From contig MU394073.1 of the NCBI GenBank assembly GCA_022578605.1, positions 372,001 through 436,000 of the forward strand: a DNA stretch of 64,000 nucleotides, in the 5' to 3' direction. The notes under the pieces are model-generated. The model saw only the letters and a list, made by a program, of their open reading frames with translations, had not been told where the DNA came from and did no database searches. Source of the stretch: Camillea tinctor (Eukaryota > Ascomycota > Sordariomycetes > Xylariales > Xylariaceae). Shown in pieces: positions 34,031 to 45,697 of this stretch. The first letter of the stretch is position 1. Each line of letters begins with the position of its first letter. The position numbers were made by a program, and so were the translations under genes.

Positions 34031-35601
34031 CAGAATGTCGAAGGAAGAGGGAGAATCGACAGGAGCAGTTGGATGTACTAGGCAGTCTCCGAAAACTGTC
34101 TGGATATGGATTAAAACGACAGTAACTTGTCTTCCCCATGAATGGATCGAAGTGGATCGAGGCGGTCAAGAAAGGGTCTGTCAGCGATAATTACAAAACA
34201 TGTGCCTAGTGCGCCAGCTACTTGAAACCCCAAGCACAAAGATATATGAAGGAGGGAAAAGGCATTAGGGACGAATCCCGGATCAAGGGCCGGGGTTAAT
34301 AACTTGTTTATAGTAAAGTAAGGCTCGCAGTTCAATGACGAACACTAAGGGGGGCGGAAAGGCTCGGCTTCCTCAACCAGATAGGTGTATGCAAATATAG
34401 GTTTGTTCAAACACTTTGGAGGGGCGGGTTGATATCGGAAGACACAAGCCGGTTCGTTACACTCCTGTTTACATTGTCTGATATGGCGGTAATATGACTT
34501 ATGGTTTTTAGAGTTTCCTTGGCGGTTATGATTGTTTGTGAGTCTTGGGGGTTGGGGATGATGACGATGACGGTAAAATGAGAAGAGCTCCTACGGTATA
34601 TAACCTAGGTGTTTTGCACGAGATGTTGGGAGAAAGATATGTATGATGTAGGTTATGTCAGGAGACCAAGTAAATGTGCATAAGCATGGCATGTAACAAA
34701 AAAAATATTAAAAGGGATTCTAATCCATGTGTACGTGCGTTCGTTGATGCCAAGAAGGTCGTTCAGATAGAAGCAGATCGAGGGCTTTACCAATCTACAT
34801 GGGATGGAAGAGTCAAAAACATGAGGGTATTTATGGCATGTAGGTTCGTTTTCTTAACATTCACAGGCGTGCTAAAACTGTAATTTGGTTGAATTGGGTA
34901 TCTCTCGAAATTCCCGATATAGGAGATGGTAACAGGGACAAAAGGGGGGAGGCCGAGGGAAAGGGGCATACAAGAAAAGAAGCTACATACAAAATGTGAA
35001 CGAAAAGCAAGCACACACTTTTACTCACAAGAGCAATAATGCTCAACACCGATAACTATCACACACATATACACGTATGCAATGAAAGCCCTTCTGTCGT
35101 ATCTCGTGTCTTCATACCTAGGTTGCTCTCTTTAGTTACAGTAAAACTTAGCTACCTAGGATGATCCATCGCCCCTTTCATGCCATGCCTCTCTCCTTTT
35201 CTTGTTTCTCTCCCTTTCCCGTAAATATCTTCCCCCACCCCCCTTCCTCACTTCACTCGTGAGAGATCCACTAATCATCCTCTCGTTCATATGTGCGTGG
35301 TGGACATTATATGTAGGTAGGCAGGTATAGGATATATGTATGTATGTGATGCACCTCGTAGAAAACCCCTTCCCTCCGAAATGCATTTTCTGTTCCTGCG
35401 CACATTCTTCATATCGTCAAGTTACGACAATGCGAGCAGGCAGATAGACAAAAAGACTTCATTATAAATAAAAGAATTAGTCGATTTTCATCACCGACTA
35501 TAGGTATAGACCAACCAGTCATGAGGTAGGCCCCAACGAAGATGAAAGGTAGTTAGTAGTCATGTGTAAGGGGGTTTAGGCTTTATGTAGATATGTTTCC
35601 T
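34031..35601. other. Convergent 3' spacer
   Basis: About 1.6 kb between the 3' ends of PEX5 and the REX1-like gene, longer than usual for convergent fungal genes. No coding frame is accepted. A small CATA-type repeat lies near 35336-35348. Confidence 0.45.
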
Positions 35602-37722
35602 TTATTTGACGCCGATGAAGCCGATGCCGTTCCTCGCGATACCGACGGCCTTCTTGAGGGCCTGATCCTCCGTATCAGTCCACTTGACGCTAAGTTCGTC
35701 CCAATTGCTGCCGGGCGCGTTATATTCCTTCTTGAACTGGGCTTGCATGGCCTGGAGGCGACTCATCTCGCGGGGGTCGCCCGAACCGCTGAATACGAGA
35801 AAGCCGGTGCAAGGCGGCAACGCATCGTGGATGCGCTTGATGCGCTGCGCAAGACCTTGTACGCACGCCTCGAGCGACATATTCGACAAATCCGGTGGCT
35901 GATACGCGTCGGAGCCCTCGCGATTACGGTTCCACCAGCCCTGGTAGGCCTCAAGCTCGCGGAAGCGCGCAAAAACAAAGTCCACGCCGCCTGCGGGTAT
36001 CTCCTCCGCTGCTGGATCGCCTTGGACAGCACGAATGACGCCTTCTAACACCTCCTCGTCTGACTTACAGCCGATAGGAAAGGTAGAAGCTGCGCCGGCT
36101 CCTTTCATGGGATCACCCCAGTCGATCATTGCGCTCGATTTGCCACTCCGGACACCACCTGTAGCTTCAGCTCCACCATTTGCCCGATAAGATGTCCCTA
36201 GGCGGGTTAGACGGCGGAACAAGTTCTCGCCTTGTGATTCGTGGTTCCCCCATGCTTTTCCCTTCTCGCATTTCTGTCTTACGAGATCCAGACAGGCCTT
36301 TGCATCTTCTATCGAGTCATGGCCGGCCGCGCCTTTCTGTATCTCGCGCTTTAGGAACCGTTGTGCCAGGAACTTGAGACTGTTCTTCAAAGGAGGCCCA
36401 CGGTTATGTGGGAAGATAAGAGCGGTATCGACAATAAACGGGTGTGTTAACTGCAGAGCTCTTAAGTCTGATTCTAGCGAATGCCCGACTAATATCGTTC
36501 GTGGGTGGAGTATCTCAAGCAGCTTTGCCTGGATGTCTCGGAGAGTCGTAGTCACGGGAGCTAACATCTCCTCTGTGATGCCAGAGAAGCGGGTGACGTA
36601 GTCGATGATGGGCTTATCGGGCTTTACAAGTTCGTCGAGGATGGTTGTCCCGTCCCAGCTCACTAGACTTACCCTTGTGAGGGAATATTCGTCTAGACCA
36701 GTCATGCACATTTCGCAGTCAAGGGCGAATACCTCCCGACCAGCAGTAACGCTCCCTTGCTGAATCTCCTCTTCTGGTACGTCCCCGTCATCGAAGTTCT
36801 CGACGTTCGTATGTACCCAGCCCTCTGGGTCCTGGAAATGGTGGCGCCGCTCCGCAGGTATACAAGCTGGGTGCAATATGTAGCCGTTTGGTTGAAAGTC
36901 CTCGGGCATAGCGAGGAATTCGGTGATCCTTGTACGCTCGTCTTTCCAGCCCTTGGGCTCTTTTGCGGGCTGCAGACCCTTCTGGGATTTTTCTTCCTTG
37001 ACCTTCTCGCTGGGTGCCGTGAGCATAGTTCCCATGGGTGAACGCATGAAGCCGTATTTTTCGTTGCCGGGAGTTCTAACGGGCCACAGGTGAGGGAACA
37101 TATCGGCGAAATCTTTCAAGATCTCGGGGAGTTCGTCCTTCTTTAGTAGTCGCGGATAGTAGTCGTCCGGAGATGTCAGGACGCGGGACCTGTGCTCGAA
37201 ATCAGGGGTTGGGTCATTATAAGTAGCAAAGTCGACATCTTGCTTGAACATGGCTTCTTCAAGGCCGGGGACCATAATGGCGACGATCTTCCGAAACTGG
37301 GGGCGATGGCCAATGGCAACCCACTGAGGAGAGACTCCCTCCGCAAAGATATAGAGTATTAGATTTCGCAACTGGTCTAAGGCGATCTTGGACTGCAGCT
37401 TCGCATTGTAATTGAAGGTAATGTAAGGGTAGTTGGACGAGGCAGTAGAGGGAATCTTCTTGACCTTTTTGGTCTTCTTGGACGATTTCTTCTCGACCTT
37501 CTCCCAGCCGTCGTCGTTCTCATCATGGGGTCTCGCGCGCTTGAGGCTGCTGGTATCGGATATGATTGATTCGGCAGAGGCCTCTTTGGTCAGCTCGACA
37601 GGAAGCTGGGGCTCTAGATCGTCAACCTGCGAAGCGGCATCGAGGCCCGGTATAGGGTCGCCGGAAATCATGAATGGCTCGGGTATGAATGGGTCATTGT
37701 CAATAACGGTAGTGTCGTCCAT
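35602..37722 (-). CDS. REX1: REX1-like 3'-5' RNA exonuclease (DEDDh)
   Basis: RNase D-superfamily exonuclease expected to trim 3' ends of 5S rRNA, tRNA precursors and other small RNAs in the nucleus. One uninterrupted frame of 706 residues. The exonuclease domain begins near residue 335 with FALDCEMCMTG (Asp335, Glu337) and LTRVSLVSWDG; then VKPDKPIIDYVTRFSGITEE, VGHSLESDLRAL (third acid) and HDSIEDAKACLDL (His and last Asp). The DEDDh set is complete. A Lys-rich nuclear signal (KKSSKKTKKVKK) lies at about residues 78-89. The order ELVKPD-P-I-DY-TR-SGIT is typical of Rex1 rather than Rex3 or Rex4. The C-terminal 200 residues are a fungal extension of unknown role. The start has a TTTC microsatellite just upstream. 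Confidence 0.85.
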   Translation of the reverse strand: MDDTTVIDNDPFIPEPFMISGDPIPGLDAASQVDDLEPQLPVELTKEASAESIISDTSSLKRARPHDENDDGWEKVEKKSSKKTKKVKKIPSTASSNYPYITFNYNAKLQSKIALDQLRNLILYIFAEGVSPQWVAIGHRPQFRKIVAIMVPGLEEAMFKQDVDFATYNDPTPDFEHRSRVLTSPDDYYPRLLKKDELPEILKDFADMFPHLWPVRTPGNEKYGFMRSPMGTMLTAPSEKVKEEKSQKGLQPAKEPKGWKDERTRITEFLAMPEDFQPNGYILHPACIPAERRHHFQDPEGWVHTNVENFDDGDVPEEEIQQGSVTAGREVFALDCEMCMTGLDEYSLTRVSLVSWDGTTILDELVKPDKPIIDYVTRFSGITEEMLAPVTTTLRDIQAKLLEILHPRTILVGHSLESDLRALQLTHPFIVDTALIFPHNRGPPLKNSLKFLAQRFLKREIQKGAAGHDSIEDAKACLDLVRQKCEKGKAWGNHESQGENLFRRLTRLGTSYRANGGAEATGGVRSGKSSAMIDWGDPMKGAGAASTFPIGCKSDEEVLEGVIRAVQGDPAAEEIPAGGVDFVFARFRELEAYQGWWNRNREGSDAYQPPDLSNMSLEACVQGLAQRIKRIHDALPPCTGFLVFSGSGDPREMSRLQAMQAQFKKEYNAPGSNWDELSVKWTDTEDQALKKAVGIARNGIGFIGVK

Positions 37723-38595
37723 TTTATTTTAGTTTTCTTTCCTTCTTTCTTTCTTTCTTTCTTTCTTTCTTTTCTTTGCAAGTCGGCGCAGGTACAACAA
37801 GTTAAAATCGGAAATGGGAATCGGTTGGCGACCTGGAATTGAACCTTGACTTGGGACAGGAAAAAAAGGAAAAAGAAAAATGAATAGAAAAAAAAAAGAT
37901 GAACTAGAAAGGAAAATGAAAATGGAATAAGCTCAGCGGAAAGCGCTATTGAAGTTTTACATTCACGGGCCGGCCAGAACAAGTTCGGCAAGAAGTACGT
38001 AGCACCCAGCACCTAGCACCCAGCACCTAGCACCTAGCACCTAGGCAAACTTGCCCCACTAGAAAAAGCTCGATGTCCAGGTAAAAAAAAGTAGGTTCAT
38101 CAATGTGGGGGAGGCAAGGGAAGTTTTACGCTATCGCTATGTACTGCTGTTATCCCCTTCCCTTATCAGATGTTTGCCAAATCAAATCTTACCTATGTAG
38201 GCTAGTTGGTTAGCTAGGATAGGTTGATTCCATGCTGCCGGCTTGCTGCTACAACTAGAACGGCCCCTCCCAGCCTTCTTCTTTCAATGCAGGAACTCAT
38301 TAATTACCTAACGTTACTTACCTAACCTGGACCATTACCTATAGCACTCTCCAGGGCTGCTAAAATGATCACCGAATTCTTGATTTAGATAACCTAGGTT
38401 AGATAACTTTAGTATATTCCGTACTTAGATGTACCTAATGCACCAGTTAACCTTCACCTACTACATCTCCACCCCCATTGTCTTTTTCCTTTTTTTTCTC
38501 ACTCTCTTGACATATTGGATCCCTGAACCTGCCTCACTGGCATAGGAAAGAAACGATTCCTCTAACCTGACCCAGCGTAGAAGAAGAAGGGAAAA
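37723..38595. other. Divergent spacer with simple repeats
   Basis: Promoter region shared by the REX1-like gene and the Mis18-like gene. It holds a TTTC microsatellite (37744-37770) and a six-copy 7-bp tandem repeat at 38001-38042. No gene is seen. Confidence 0.5.
38001..38042. repeat. Six tandem copies of AGCACC(T/C)
   Basis: Units read AGCACCC, AGCACCT, AGCACCC, AGCACCT, AGCACCT, AGCACCT. The array is about 280 bp upstream of the REX1-like start and within the divergent promoter. Confidence 0.85.
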
Positions 38596-40253
38596 ATGGA
38601 ACAAATATCGTGCAGCTGCGTCAAATGCAACCAATGCTTGAGTCAGTTCCCAAATCTCTGGACCAAGATCGGAAAGGGTTATATCAGTCCCATCGTCCAA
38701 ACTGAGGAACCGTTAAATATAGTAGCATCGAGCGAGACCCGATTGGGCGAAACACAGACATTAGTAGATGGCTGGTACGGTCTTCTCTTGATATACCTAC
38801 CCCTTTATATCTATCTAACTTGGTTATGTTTGAAATCGTGTTATAATACATGATAATGGGCATCGCTGACAAGATGAATGTCCTGCTACAGCCGGCTTCG
38901 AGATATTCAATGTGTAAAATGCAACGCTCTCGTCGGCTTCGAGTGTACTGATACACCAGTAAACCACGTCCTTCGCACGTAGGTGAACGACAACGACATT
39001 ACCATGTTGAACTAAGAATCTTAGAATAGTTACTAATCCTGTATAGAGGCCAATTGTTACTACGTATATCGTCCATCTTGGTCACCACTATCAACGGCAA
39101 TACCGCAGTAACAGCCACCATTCAAAGAACGCTAAAGCTGCGAGATTCATCTGACGATCGAAATGCAAACAACCCTTCGGCCGTTTCTGATGAAGTTGAG
39201 CGAGCTCGCTTACTAACAGACCTTGATACCCAGAGAGAAAATATCCAGAGACTTGACAATGCAGGGCATCAAATAGTAGCAACATTCAATCACACCGTGA
39301 GTCGTATTGATGCTGGTGTCCAGAAATTAAGGGATGAAATGACCGAGTTGCGAAAAAACTCAGACAAAGAGCACGCAAAGATCATTGACCTAGAAGATGG
39401 TATCACAACGCTCAATACTGAGCTTGCGGAAGTAAAGAAAGCCACCCAGGATGTATCTTCTTATGAACACCTCGAGAATGAAGTCTCTGCTACTCGGGAA
39501 AACGTCATCTCTATAAGCGTAGCTTTGGATAATATACTCGAAAAATCTGCCAGTGAGCAGAAACAACAGAAACAAAGCCATGACACAACCAAGCTCGACT
39601 TAGAAATTATGCGTCGCGACATAGCAGGCCTCCGCAAGGAGTTGGACGAAACTAGAAGTGCAGCAAAGGAGAGCATCTCGATATCCAAAGTTTATGCAAA
39701 GGAAGTGGTCTCGTTAAAGGCCGAAATTAAGCATTTACGAGAAGAGCTCTCTCGCGAACGCTCTCCAAAGTCAGCGTCAAATAAAACTCATTTACCATCA
39801 CACGAGATCGATATCCTGACAAGCAACATCACTAAGATTGGGCAGAGGGCAAGCCAAGTGGAAACTCTCCAGATGGAATTTGACTTGCTCAAAGGCCGTG
39901 TCCAGAGAATGGAGAAAAGCGATCTTCAAAAGGAGTTAGAAGCTGATGCCCACAACGCGGAGCCCTCAAAATCCCGCCCAGGGCCCCTAAGACGCAAGAG
40001 ATCTCCTAGCCCCCCTTTTGATTCTACGTTTTCGGATGCTTCTTCTATGATTGCTCCAGCCAAACGGCCGTCTCTTAATACATGGTCGAGCCCTCCGGCG
40101 GGGTATTATGACTTAACCAGGTCGCCATTATCAACAAGGGCTCCAGTGACAGGTGAAAAGCCACCTCGACTAACAAAAGCCGGCGCGGTTGATAAACGGT
40201 CTATGAGGCGCCCAAGGGGTTCATTGGTGGACGGTACAACTTCAAATGGATAA
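38596..40253 (+). CDS. Mis18/Yippee-like zinc domain fused to a long coiled coil
   Basis: Candidate member of the Mis18/Yippee zinc-fold family, whose Mis18 branch helps load centromeric histone CENP-A. Three exons (38596-38774, 38892-38978, 39047-40253) give 490 residues; introns have donors GTACGG and GTAGGT and CAG/TAG acceptors, and phases join. The N-terminal 100 residues carry two CxxC pairs, Cys11-Cys14 (CVKCNQC region) and Cys67-Cys70 (DIQCVKCNALVGFEC), about 53 apart, then a hydrophobic strand (GQLLLRISSILV). The second CxxC is only complete when exons 1 and 2 are joined, which supports the model. Residues about 125-310 are heptad-like, Glu/Lys/Leu-rich coiled coil; the tail (about 315-490) is basic, Ser/Pro-rich (LRRKRSPSPPFDS). 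Starting only at the long last exon would lose the zinc domain. Family assignment is moderate; centromere function is inference. Confidence 0.65.
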
Positions 40254-40295
40254 TTACCAGCTTAGTACTTAACCCATTTCATTACCGACTCTATT

Positions 40296-42184
40296 TCATG
40301 AACTAAACTCCGAAGCCATAATTTCGAGGGCAAACTGAGATAATGCTCGGATCGGAGTCAGTATAGCGCTTTCGAAGAATCGAGCTTCTTCCACACCCTT
40401 CGGGTTCACGAGAAAAGCACGAATGGTGGTATCTTCTAATTCCCGGCCAGGCAAAGACCCTATATCGCTCAGCATGTCCTTCGCTTGGCCGTATACCTGC
40501 CACTCGGCCGAGTGAGCTGCTGGCCCATACCGAACAACTAACGATGCTATCACTTGGCACATGGTAGCTTGGTCTACCCTGCTGAGGACCTGAGAAATAT
40601 TGGCCCCAATGGACTCTGAAGCTCCACGTGTCTCCTGATTCAGGGGTATTGGGCCAATGTTAGCTAGTAGTTTTGCGATCATGAACAAACCTTTCACCCT
40701 ATGGGGTGCGAAGGGCATGGGGAACCTGAAGGGTTCACAGTGTAAAGCTAGAAAACATGAGATAGCGATACTATAAGCGAAGTTGCCGTTCCCGCTGAAA
40801 TAAACATTTGCCTCGGTGAACACGTGGCTTATAGGATCGACGGCGTATAGTTCTGATTTCCAGAGCGGCTCACAAGCTTTCCAGCGTCGTTTCAGTTCTT
40901 TTACCGTTGTTTCGGGAGTATGATCCTGAAGGGATTGAGAACATGTAGGGTATACGTCCCTTACAACTTGTTTCAGAGTTTCATCTGAATGTAGAAACCG
41001 ACGGATGGGAGGATTCCGTAGTCTGTCTAGATCGGGAACCAAGCTGAAGGAGTTCAGCTCGAGATGCGGATACCTCCTACAGAGTTGGTAGACATCTAGG
41101 TCGTCTTCGCATCGAGGGCAGTTACAATCAAAATGGTACCGTCTTTTCAACGCTTCCTGGCGTTGTGTGCGATGCGGCATGGGTTCTATGAAATAGGTTA
41201 TCAGCCCCCCTTACAGCTCGGCTTCGCATTTGTCAATATTCACAAAGGTAGACCTACCAATATAGGATATCGTTATCTCCTCGTCCTTCGCGATCTCTTG
41301 GTTCGCGTGCAAGATGGCTTTACGCCCACTAAACTGGACGAATGCGTTCGGCACGCACGAGTGGTTGACCATAGCCAGCGCAGGATTTAGAAACATCCCC
41401 GTCTCTCCCAAATCTGCGTCTAGTCTGTCAAAGGAGTTGACTCGAAGCTAGGTACATTTCCCCGTTAGTAAGAATAAAAGAAGAACCCAGCTGTGATAAT
41501 TGTAGACAACAACCCCTCCTCTCCATCCCTCCGTACTCCTCCCTTCCCAGGTAAAAAAGACACAGAAACAAGGACTAAGGAGGGGAAGATATCTCCCCTC
41601 AAGAGCTGCCGCTATCCTTTCCCATCGTCAAACCCCCACCATTCACTCACCTTACACAAGATCTCCATCGCGCCCGCCAAGCTCTGCGGTGTCGTCTCCC
41701 TCCCCGCATAGTGCAAGCCCGCCAGGGCCTGCACCTCCATGTCCCTCCAGACCGCCATGTCCCTCCGGAACGCATCCACGTGGCCCTCCAGCTCCCCTAC
41801 TGCCGCCGCCGACGATGACAGCAGCAGCACCTGCACGAGCGCCCGCACCGTGCCCGGCAGCCCGCTGTGGCCCTCCGCCCGCACCCGCTGCAGCACCTTG
41901 CACTCGGCCTTGTGCGCGCCCCGCCAGTCCGCCCGCTGGCACGCCAGCGCGCAGTAGGATACTGTCCGGCACCCCGTGCAGGCGCGCACGTCGGTGGTGG
42001 GGGAGAGGCACCAGCTGCAGGTTTGCGGTAGCTGGTGGCTGTCCGGCAGGGCGAGGGTGCTGCTGGAGGGGGGGTCATTAAATAGCGCGATGGTGTCGCC
42101 GGGGCGGAAGGCCTGGGTTGCGGTTAGACCACGGCCGCGGGGGGATGTGGTGAGCGTGAGGCCTGGGGGCAGGGTGGGTGGCAT
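40296..42184 (-). CDS. SET and MYND domain protein (SMYD-type)
   Basis: Predicted lysine methyltransferase of the SMYD type; substrate unknown. Three exons on the minus strand (42184-41651, 41447-41258, 41185-40296) give 537 residues. The N-terminal SET strand (GRGLTATQAFRPGDTI) is followed by a MYND zinc finger at about residues 56-94 (CSWC, CTGCRTVSYCALACQ, WRGAHKAEC). The SET core is in exon 2: MVNHSCVPNAF and EEITISYI. A post-SET cysteine cluster (CNCPRC) opens exon 3, which is then mainly helical. Intron 1 (203 bp) has donor GTGAGT, intron 2 (72 bp) donor GTAGGT, both with TAG acceptors. All hallmark elements are present. It is convergent with the Mis18-like gene, only 42 bp between stop codons. 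Exon 1 is far more GC-rich than exon 3. Confidence 0.87.
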
Positions 42185-43019
42185 GGTTGAGGAGGGTTGT
42201 TTTTTTTTCCTCCTCAATTTTTATGTTCTGATGATCTTGTTGAGAGGGAAAGCAGATCTTCTCAGAATCGAGATTTCATTACTCGGAACAGAAAGGTTAA
42301 GAAAAAGAAGGGGATGTATGTGTGCGTTTTTTCTATCTGACGGTCCCTTTTATCAAGTTGATGTGAAACAGGCTGGCTTAAGAATTTCCAACGGAGCTGC
42401 GGAGGAGAGAAGAGGACTCGTTAGAACGTTTGTGGAGAAAACGCTGGGTTTACATTTTACACAACATTTTGCGTTAAAGTTACTGGTCTAAGAACCATTC
42501 CGTTTTAACGGGTTGCAAACATAAACATCCTTGCCTACTTATATACATACATACCATCGACAAGACATTCAAATATCATAAAGGGTAACAAGATATAGAT
42601 AGATATCCATCCACGACAACCCCCAATAGCTGTGGAAAGTCTATTAGTTATGTATCTATACCAAGTTTGGCTTTTAGTATTATTTACCTTATCTATTTTC
42701 TCAACCCCGAGTAGTAGTATATCCTACCTAGAGAGGAGTCGTAGTTGTTCTAGGCATCATAATATCATCTCCCCCTTTTGGAAAGTATATCTTCCAGGGA
42801 TGGACAGCACCCCCGGCATGAGTCACCCGGTAATGTGCTATGCTTGGTGTAAGCCAGCCGCACCGAAGCGGCAGGTAATTCCCCACGGCCAGCCGAAGGA
42901 TTCCGTCTTGGCTTCGAGTATAGTAGCTCTGGGAACTCAGGGGTAGTATTTACTTAATAAGCGAGACTCCCCTTCGAAAGCGTTGTTACCCAACGTAGCC
43001 CGTCCCCAAAGGAAGAAAG
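42185..43019. other. Divergent promoter region
   Basis: Between the SET/MYND start and the GNAT start. A poly-T run lies just upstream of the SET/MYND ATG (42200-42207) and TA/CATA words near 42540-42560. One frame runs through from the opposite strand of exon 1, without recognisable protein features. No gene is accepted. Confidence 0.45.
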
Positions 43020-43810
43020 ATGCCCCTAGAACTCCATCCCGCCACCGAGGCCGACGCCCACCGCGCCGCCGAAATCGAAGCGCTCGCCTACCAGCCGAGC
43101 CCGTTCAACGCCATCTTGTTCCCAGGGCCGTTCCCACCTGAAGCTAGGGACTCCCGGGCCGCAGAGCTGACCACAGGCATGAGCGAGGACGCCACGGCAC
43201 GCTGCTTCAAGGTCGTCGACACGGACGTCGAGGGCGAACAGAAGATGATCGCTTTCGCTAAGTGGCATGTCTACACCGATAGGGCGACATCGAACACTCC
43301 CCGGGCTTTCGGCCCGGGATGTAATGTTGAGGCCTGTGAGATGCTGTTTGGCGGTATCGATAAATTAAAAGAGAGTTTGATGGGGAATAACCCATGTGTC
43401 TGTAAGTGAATCACACATCCCTCTCCTTATATCTGGTTGTAACATAGTAGCATCACCAACAAGCACTTCTTATATGTAGGCCTATAGCCTATGGCTGTAA
43501 ATCCATAATGACTAACATCTGCATCACGTGGGGGTTTGGTCAAAAAGATCTGAAGCACCTCCATACAGACCCGAAGCACCAGGGCCGCGGTGCTGGTACG
43601 ATGCTGGTGCAGTGGGGGCTTGAAGAGGCCAAGAAGTTAGGTCTAGTAGCATATCTTGAGTCCTCCGAAGCAGGTCATTCGCTGTACAAGAAGTGCGGTT
43701 TTCGCGATGTCGAGCACCTGGAGGTTGACTTCAGCAAATGGGGCGCCACGGAGATGCATAATACCTGGTCGATGATATACGAACCTGTGGGGAAGAGTAC
43801 TGGCTCATAA
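43020..43810 (+). CDS. GNAT-family N-acetyltransferase
   Basis: Acetyl-CoA-dependent N-acetyltransferase of the fungal small GNAT group; acceptor substrate unknown. Exons 43020-43401 and 43548-43810 give 214 residues, normal for the family. Acetyl-CoA-binding motif A is complete in exon 2: HTDPKHQGRGAGTMLVQWG, then AYLESSEAGHSLYKKCGF. The favoured acceptor is CAAAAAG at 43547, which restores CVYLKHLHTDPKHQ; it is an AAG and not the usual YAG. An alternative TATAG acceptor near 43486 is also in phase and would insert about 20 residues before the motif without matching the family. Donor is GTAAGT. The N-terminal half contains the expected LHPATEADAHRAAEIE strand-helix. Confidence 0.82.
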
Positions 43811-44425
43811 CCAAGCATCTCCATGAAGCTTTAATAATCAATACAAACATGAGTTAGACACGCTGGGTAACACATACAGATACTTAAAGCCAAACAAATA
43901 TTGATTCTACGGACTGTTAACGTGGTTTATGGTGCTATGGTACTACGGTGCTGCTGCTTGTGTACCCTAGGTAGGTATGTAGTGACGTAGATGTTATAGA
44001 GGGGTAGAGGGGTAAAGTGGGTGAGATTAGGTAGTACCTAGACAGTAGATAGGTACCTGTCCTCAATCTACAAACACTGATTATACGGTAGATAATAGTG
44101 GAACCAGTAACAGTCACGGTGCCCAAAGCAAACGAAGGTAATCCGGTTTGTCCAGCGTTTTGACTGGTCTGAACTTAAAGCATTCCCGCCCGTCTACTTA
44201 GTATGTACTTAGTTCTATCATAATCATCCTGTCTTATAACTGATGAACCATTGAACAACAATAGATTTAAAAACCATCCAGGGCTATATAATTATTCTGG
44301 CATATTCTGGATCTGAATCTAGATCTCCACCTTGAAAATCTTAGACGATCATAGGTTATATCAAAGAGGGTTTCCTTATTATTCTCCTGTATCTCTCACA
44401 CTCACATCTGTCTTGTCTTGACACT
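43811..44425. other. Intergenic spacer
   Basis: AT-rich spacer with TAGGTAC words at 43970-44060 between two plus-strand genes. No gene is seen. Confidence 0.45.
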
Positions 44426-45467
44426 ATGCTATCCTCCATCTGGACAGCTCCTCCGAATATGGAAACAGGAGCAAATTCAGTTGCACCGGCACCCCTGGTC
44501 AGCCCCTGGCAAGTGTACGCTGAGGCTGGCGAGCCTGTCGCTGTTGTCCGCGTCCGGAACCTCCAAACCACCCTGCCTATAGGCCGGGACGCCTGGGGCC
44601 GGTGGAACAAGCTGCAGCCCGTGCTCCTTTCTTCCGAGGTCTCCTTTGCCCAGCCTTTTACTACCGCCTCCGATGACGACAGTCTCAACAACGAGACCGT
44701 CCACTACGGCAACCTCAGCAAGACTATCCTCAGCAGTCTTGAACTCTTCAGCCAGGGCACCAAGGCCCCGGCCGCTGGAGCAGTCGCCGCCACGGGGCCA
44801 GCCTCCGAGCCCACCAAGGCCGATGGCCCGACGACCGCCGGCATCTTAGAGCTGTTGTGGGTGTGTATGACGGGCCGGGTTATCGACGGGAGCCGTGTCG
44901 CGCTGCCAGTGGACCAGATCGCCCTCCTGGGGGCGTCGCAGCTGCAGTCGTTGTCGCTGACGCTGCACCTGCCCAAGGCCTCCCTGCTCGGGGCCGGAAT
45001 CAGCCAGACAGCCACGGCCTCCTTCCAGGAGAACCCCGTGAATAACCCTTTGCGCTCCTACTCGCGCACCCTGCGCATCCATGACCTGCACGTGCAGGCC
45101 CTCATCGGCATAAACCCCAACGAGCGCGAGGCCAAGCAGATGATCATCGTCAATGTCGAGATCGACAGATTCGACGTTGCTGAGGATATCCACACCGAGT
45201 TAGAGAGAACGATAGTTAATGTGAGTACCAGAAAACCAACCAAGGACAGCCACTTGCTAATGACCCCCTTAGGCAATAGAGGCTTCCTCCTTTGGAACCC
45301 TTGAGGCCCTCAGCACACACATCGCGAAGAAGATTTTGTGGGAGTTCAGAATCGGCGATAGCCCGACCAGTATGAAGGAGCGCAACTGGCAAGTCAGAAT
45401 CCGCATAGAGAAACCCATCGCCGTACCACTGGCCGAATGTCCCTCGGTAGAGATTAGAATGCAATAG
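44426..45467 (+). CDS. Tandem FolB (dihydroneopterin aldolase-like) domain protein
   Basis: Related to dihydroneopterin aldolase, the folate-pathway enzyme cleaving dihydroneopterin to 6-hydroxymethyl-dihydropterin and glycolaldehyde. Exons 44426-45220 and 45273-45467 give 319 residues; the 52-bp intron has donor GTGAGT and acceptor TTAG. Two FolB-like domains are seen: the first around VRVRNLQTTLPIGRDAWGR and NETVHYGNLSKTIL; the second around LRIHDLHVQALIGINPNERE, continuing through the splice into NAIEASSFGTLEALSTHIAKK. In yeast Fol1 the paired FolB domains are fused to HPPK and DHPS; here they stand alone. A later in-frame ATG (44459) could be the start. Catalytic activity of each copy cannot be judged; it may be a diverged paralogue of the full folate enzyme. 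Confidence 0.8.
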
Positions 45468-45697
45468 GTGTGTGGTATATATTCTTGGTAGTTATGTTGT
45501 TGGCTATCAGCATATTTTACACGAGCACGATCATAGAGGATGATGAATGCATAGTAGTTCAAAAGCACTGGTTGTAGACAGCCACCAAAAAAAAAAGGGG
45601 GGGGGAAGCCTCTGGTAAAATAGTGAGCAATTCAACATTACCAAATATGCTAATATACCAAATTAAATCATTACACATTACATTAATATTCCGTTGC

